Positions 62,640 to 64,000 of a stretch of DNA of 64,000 nt are shown here, piece after piece. The notes beneath the pieces were generated by a model. It was not told where the DNA came from. It saw only the letters and a program-made list of their open reading frames with translations, and searched no databases. This stretch comes from Heterobilharzia americana. Lineage: Eukaryota; Platyhelminthes; Trematoda; Strigeidida; Schistosomatidae. The first letter of the stretch is position 1. Each line of letters opens with the position of its first letter. The DNA lies in the NCBI GenBank assembly GCA_944470555.2, contig OX104127.1, positions 141,998,786 through 142,062,785 on the forward strand, written 5' to 3'. The translations under genes were made by a program, and so were the position numbers.

Positions 62640-64000
62640 GGAAGGCTGTATTACGACACCCGATGGCTGCAGTGTTTGCACCAAAGTTGTTTCGGTAGTC
62701 GATGAGGCATTTGTCAACGATGGGCGCATTGCCACTGCGATACCAAAGTCCCCCGACAATACTATAAGCTGATGAAGAGACAACCATGCAAGTGGTTCTG
62801 GTACATCTGTCCAGAGTGCAGGAAAATGCCCGCACTCCGCACAGAAAGCCTGAAGGAGATGCTCTCCGCCACGCAAAAGCTACCAGCATCCTCGAATAAA
62901 GTAGGGTTAACACCAAAGGATAACACAGAGAGACCTGGAAACAGACCTAGAGCTCCAGCTGTGGGCACGCCACCTCGCGTGGGGACCATATTAGGTCAAG
63001 TCTCCATACCCCCTACCCGGCCCCAGGGGACGTCAAGCGCATGGCCAAAGACATCGACCGCCGAAGCCTCTACGAAACCCATTCCGAACACCCCACACAC
63101 CGTGACTGAGAAACAACCAGTGGAATTACTCAAACCCATTGGGAAGTCGGGCGTGCCACCCACAACGAACCCAGGTCACAGGAGGACCAACTCGATCATT
63201 TTGTTCAACGTCGATGTATCGACAGACTCATTGTTGGTCGAGAGGGAACAATTTGACAGCCGAATGTGGACCGACTACTGTCAGATGCTGGGACTCCCTC
63301 CCCTCCCTGCAACTTTGTGTCGCCTTTCTCGAGGAAGCCATGCACCCCGAGATAAGCCACCCCCTTTACGTGTGTCCCTAAATACCGCCAAAGAGGCTGA
63401 AGACACACTCCTCCTCTCGCGACAACCGGACGTTGTTAATGCCTGTAAAATTCGGGCCAGGCCTGACAAGCCATGGTCAATAAGAGAGGAGGAGAGAAAG
63501 TCAGCGGTTGGAAATCCCAACAGAAACAACACTATAGTTGTACATGGGATTCCAGAATTGCCAAGTGACAGCTCGGTCAAAGATCGGTACTTTCACGACG
63601 TCCAACAATGGCAATGGCTCTCAACCAAAGTTGGTCTCAACAGTATACCGGCCAACAGCGTCAGTAGACTGCCAAGGCCAGCGCACCTGAAGACCATACC
63701 CAATCCCAGACTACTTGCCGTCCAGTTCGACTCATATGCCTCCCTCACAGACGTTCTGCACGCATGGTATAATGCGAAGGATCGCATGGGTGGCTCAATA
63801 CGTATATGTGAAAGTAAGCCTAGACCCACAAGGCAAGAGGAGAGACGGCAACCACCAAGACCTCTGGAGTCAGTGGTCGTCACACAGGCGCTGACCAGTG
63901 AGTTAGATACATCAAGTAAAGAAGCCACCACTGCTACAGCCCCCACCCAAGTTAAGAACAAAACACAAAAAACGGAACAATGCCAGTCCTATGAGGACTG
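62640..64000 (+). CDS. LINE ORF1-like protein, open to the window edge
   Basis: One frame is open from 62706 (after TGA 62703-62705) to the right edge, over 430 codons; the first ATG is 62772. Just before and after that TGA the same frame shows RWLQCLHQSC, C-x4-H-C and KWFWYICPECRK, a PHD-like zinc finger pattern. A Pro/Thr-rich middle follows, then NNTIVVHGIPELPSDSSVKD, LSTKVGLNSIPANSVSRL, PNPRLLAVQFDSYASLTDVL and GGSIRICESKPRP. This pattern (VVxGIPE, then SVSRL, RLLAVQF, VL-A) is that of ORF1 in CR1/Jockey-type LINEs, which binds RNA. The TGA may be a real break in an otherwise young copy. The product and the RT lie beyond the window. Confidence 0.6.

Overview
This window looks like a blood fluke (Schistosoma) genome fragment; the species cannot be fixed from the sequence alone. 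Three things point there: an AT-rich, intron-poor-in-genes eukaryotic layout; many copies of a tRNA-headed SINE with a hammerhead ribozyme (the known Sm-alpha type of schistosomes); and numerous decayed RTE-like and CR1-like LINE fragments. No bacterial gene, rRNA, intact tRNA or CRISPR array was seen.

The one host gene I can support is the 3' two thirds of a Notch receptor on the + strand. I assembled seven exons by hand: 4026-4699, 11819-12518, 34988-35328, 37766-38050, 44629-45476, 49982-50214 and 55000-56867. All six introns are GT-AG and every junction keeps the reading frame. With one base supplied by the upstream exon the joined coding length is 4950 nt, or 1649 residues plus stop. In order they encode the end of an EGF-like repeat, a Thr-rich linker, three LNR modules, the heterodimerisation (NOD/NODP) region, the transmembrane segment, a RAM segment with a W-x-P core, an ankyrin domain interrupted by a Thr/Asn insert, and a long Ser/Thr/Asn-rich tail. 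The EGF array and the start codon lie to the left of the window, apart from one candidate mini-exon at 3883-3919.

Almost all the rest is intron filled with repeats. Intron 2 alone is 22.5 kb and splits the heterodimerisation domain. Two hammerhead SINE-like families occur: family A (Sm-alpha-like, helix I AUCCAG/CUGGAU) and family B (a different body, helix I GCACUG/CAGUGC). Both are often arranged as inverted pairs, so that hammerhead sequences sit at the two ends on opposite strands. Two LINE families are scattered in both orientations: an RTE-like one ending in a (TAA)n tail and carrying an internal tetranucleotide repeat that has expanded independently in several copies, and a second EN-RT family with 3' fragments throughout. 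Two copies of the first form a nearly identical 0.9-kb inverted repeat inside the last intron.

Downstream of the Notch polyadenylation signal (about 56.89 kb) the sequence becomes more GC-rich. It holds a pair of 436-bp direct repeats with TG...CA ends (58417-59458), a decayed CR1-like reverse transcriptase C-terminus (60735-61120), and the 5' part of a LINE ORF1-like frame that is open to the right edge (62706-64000).
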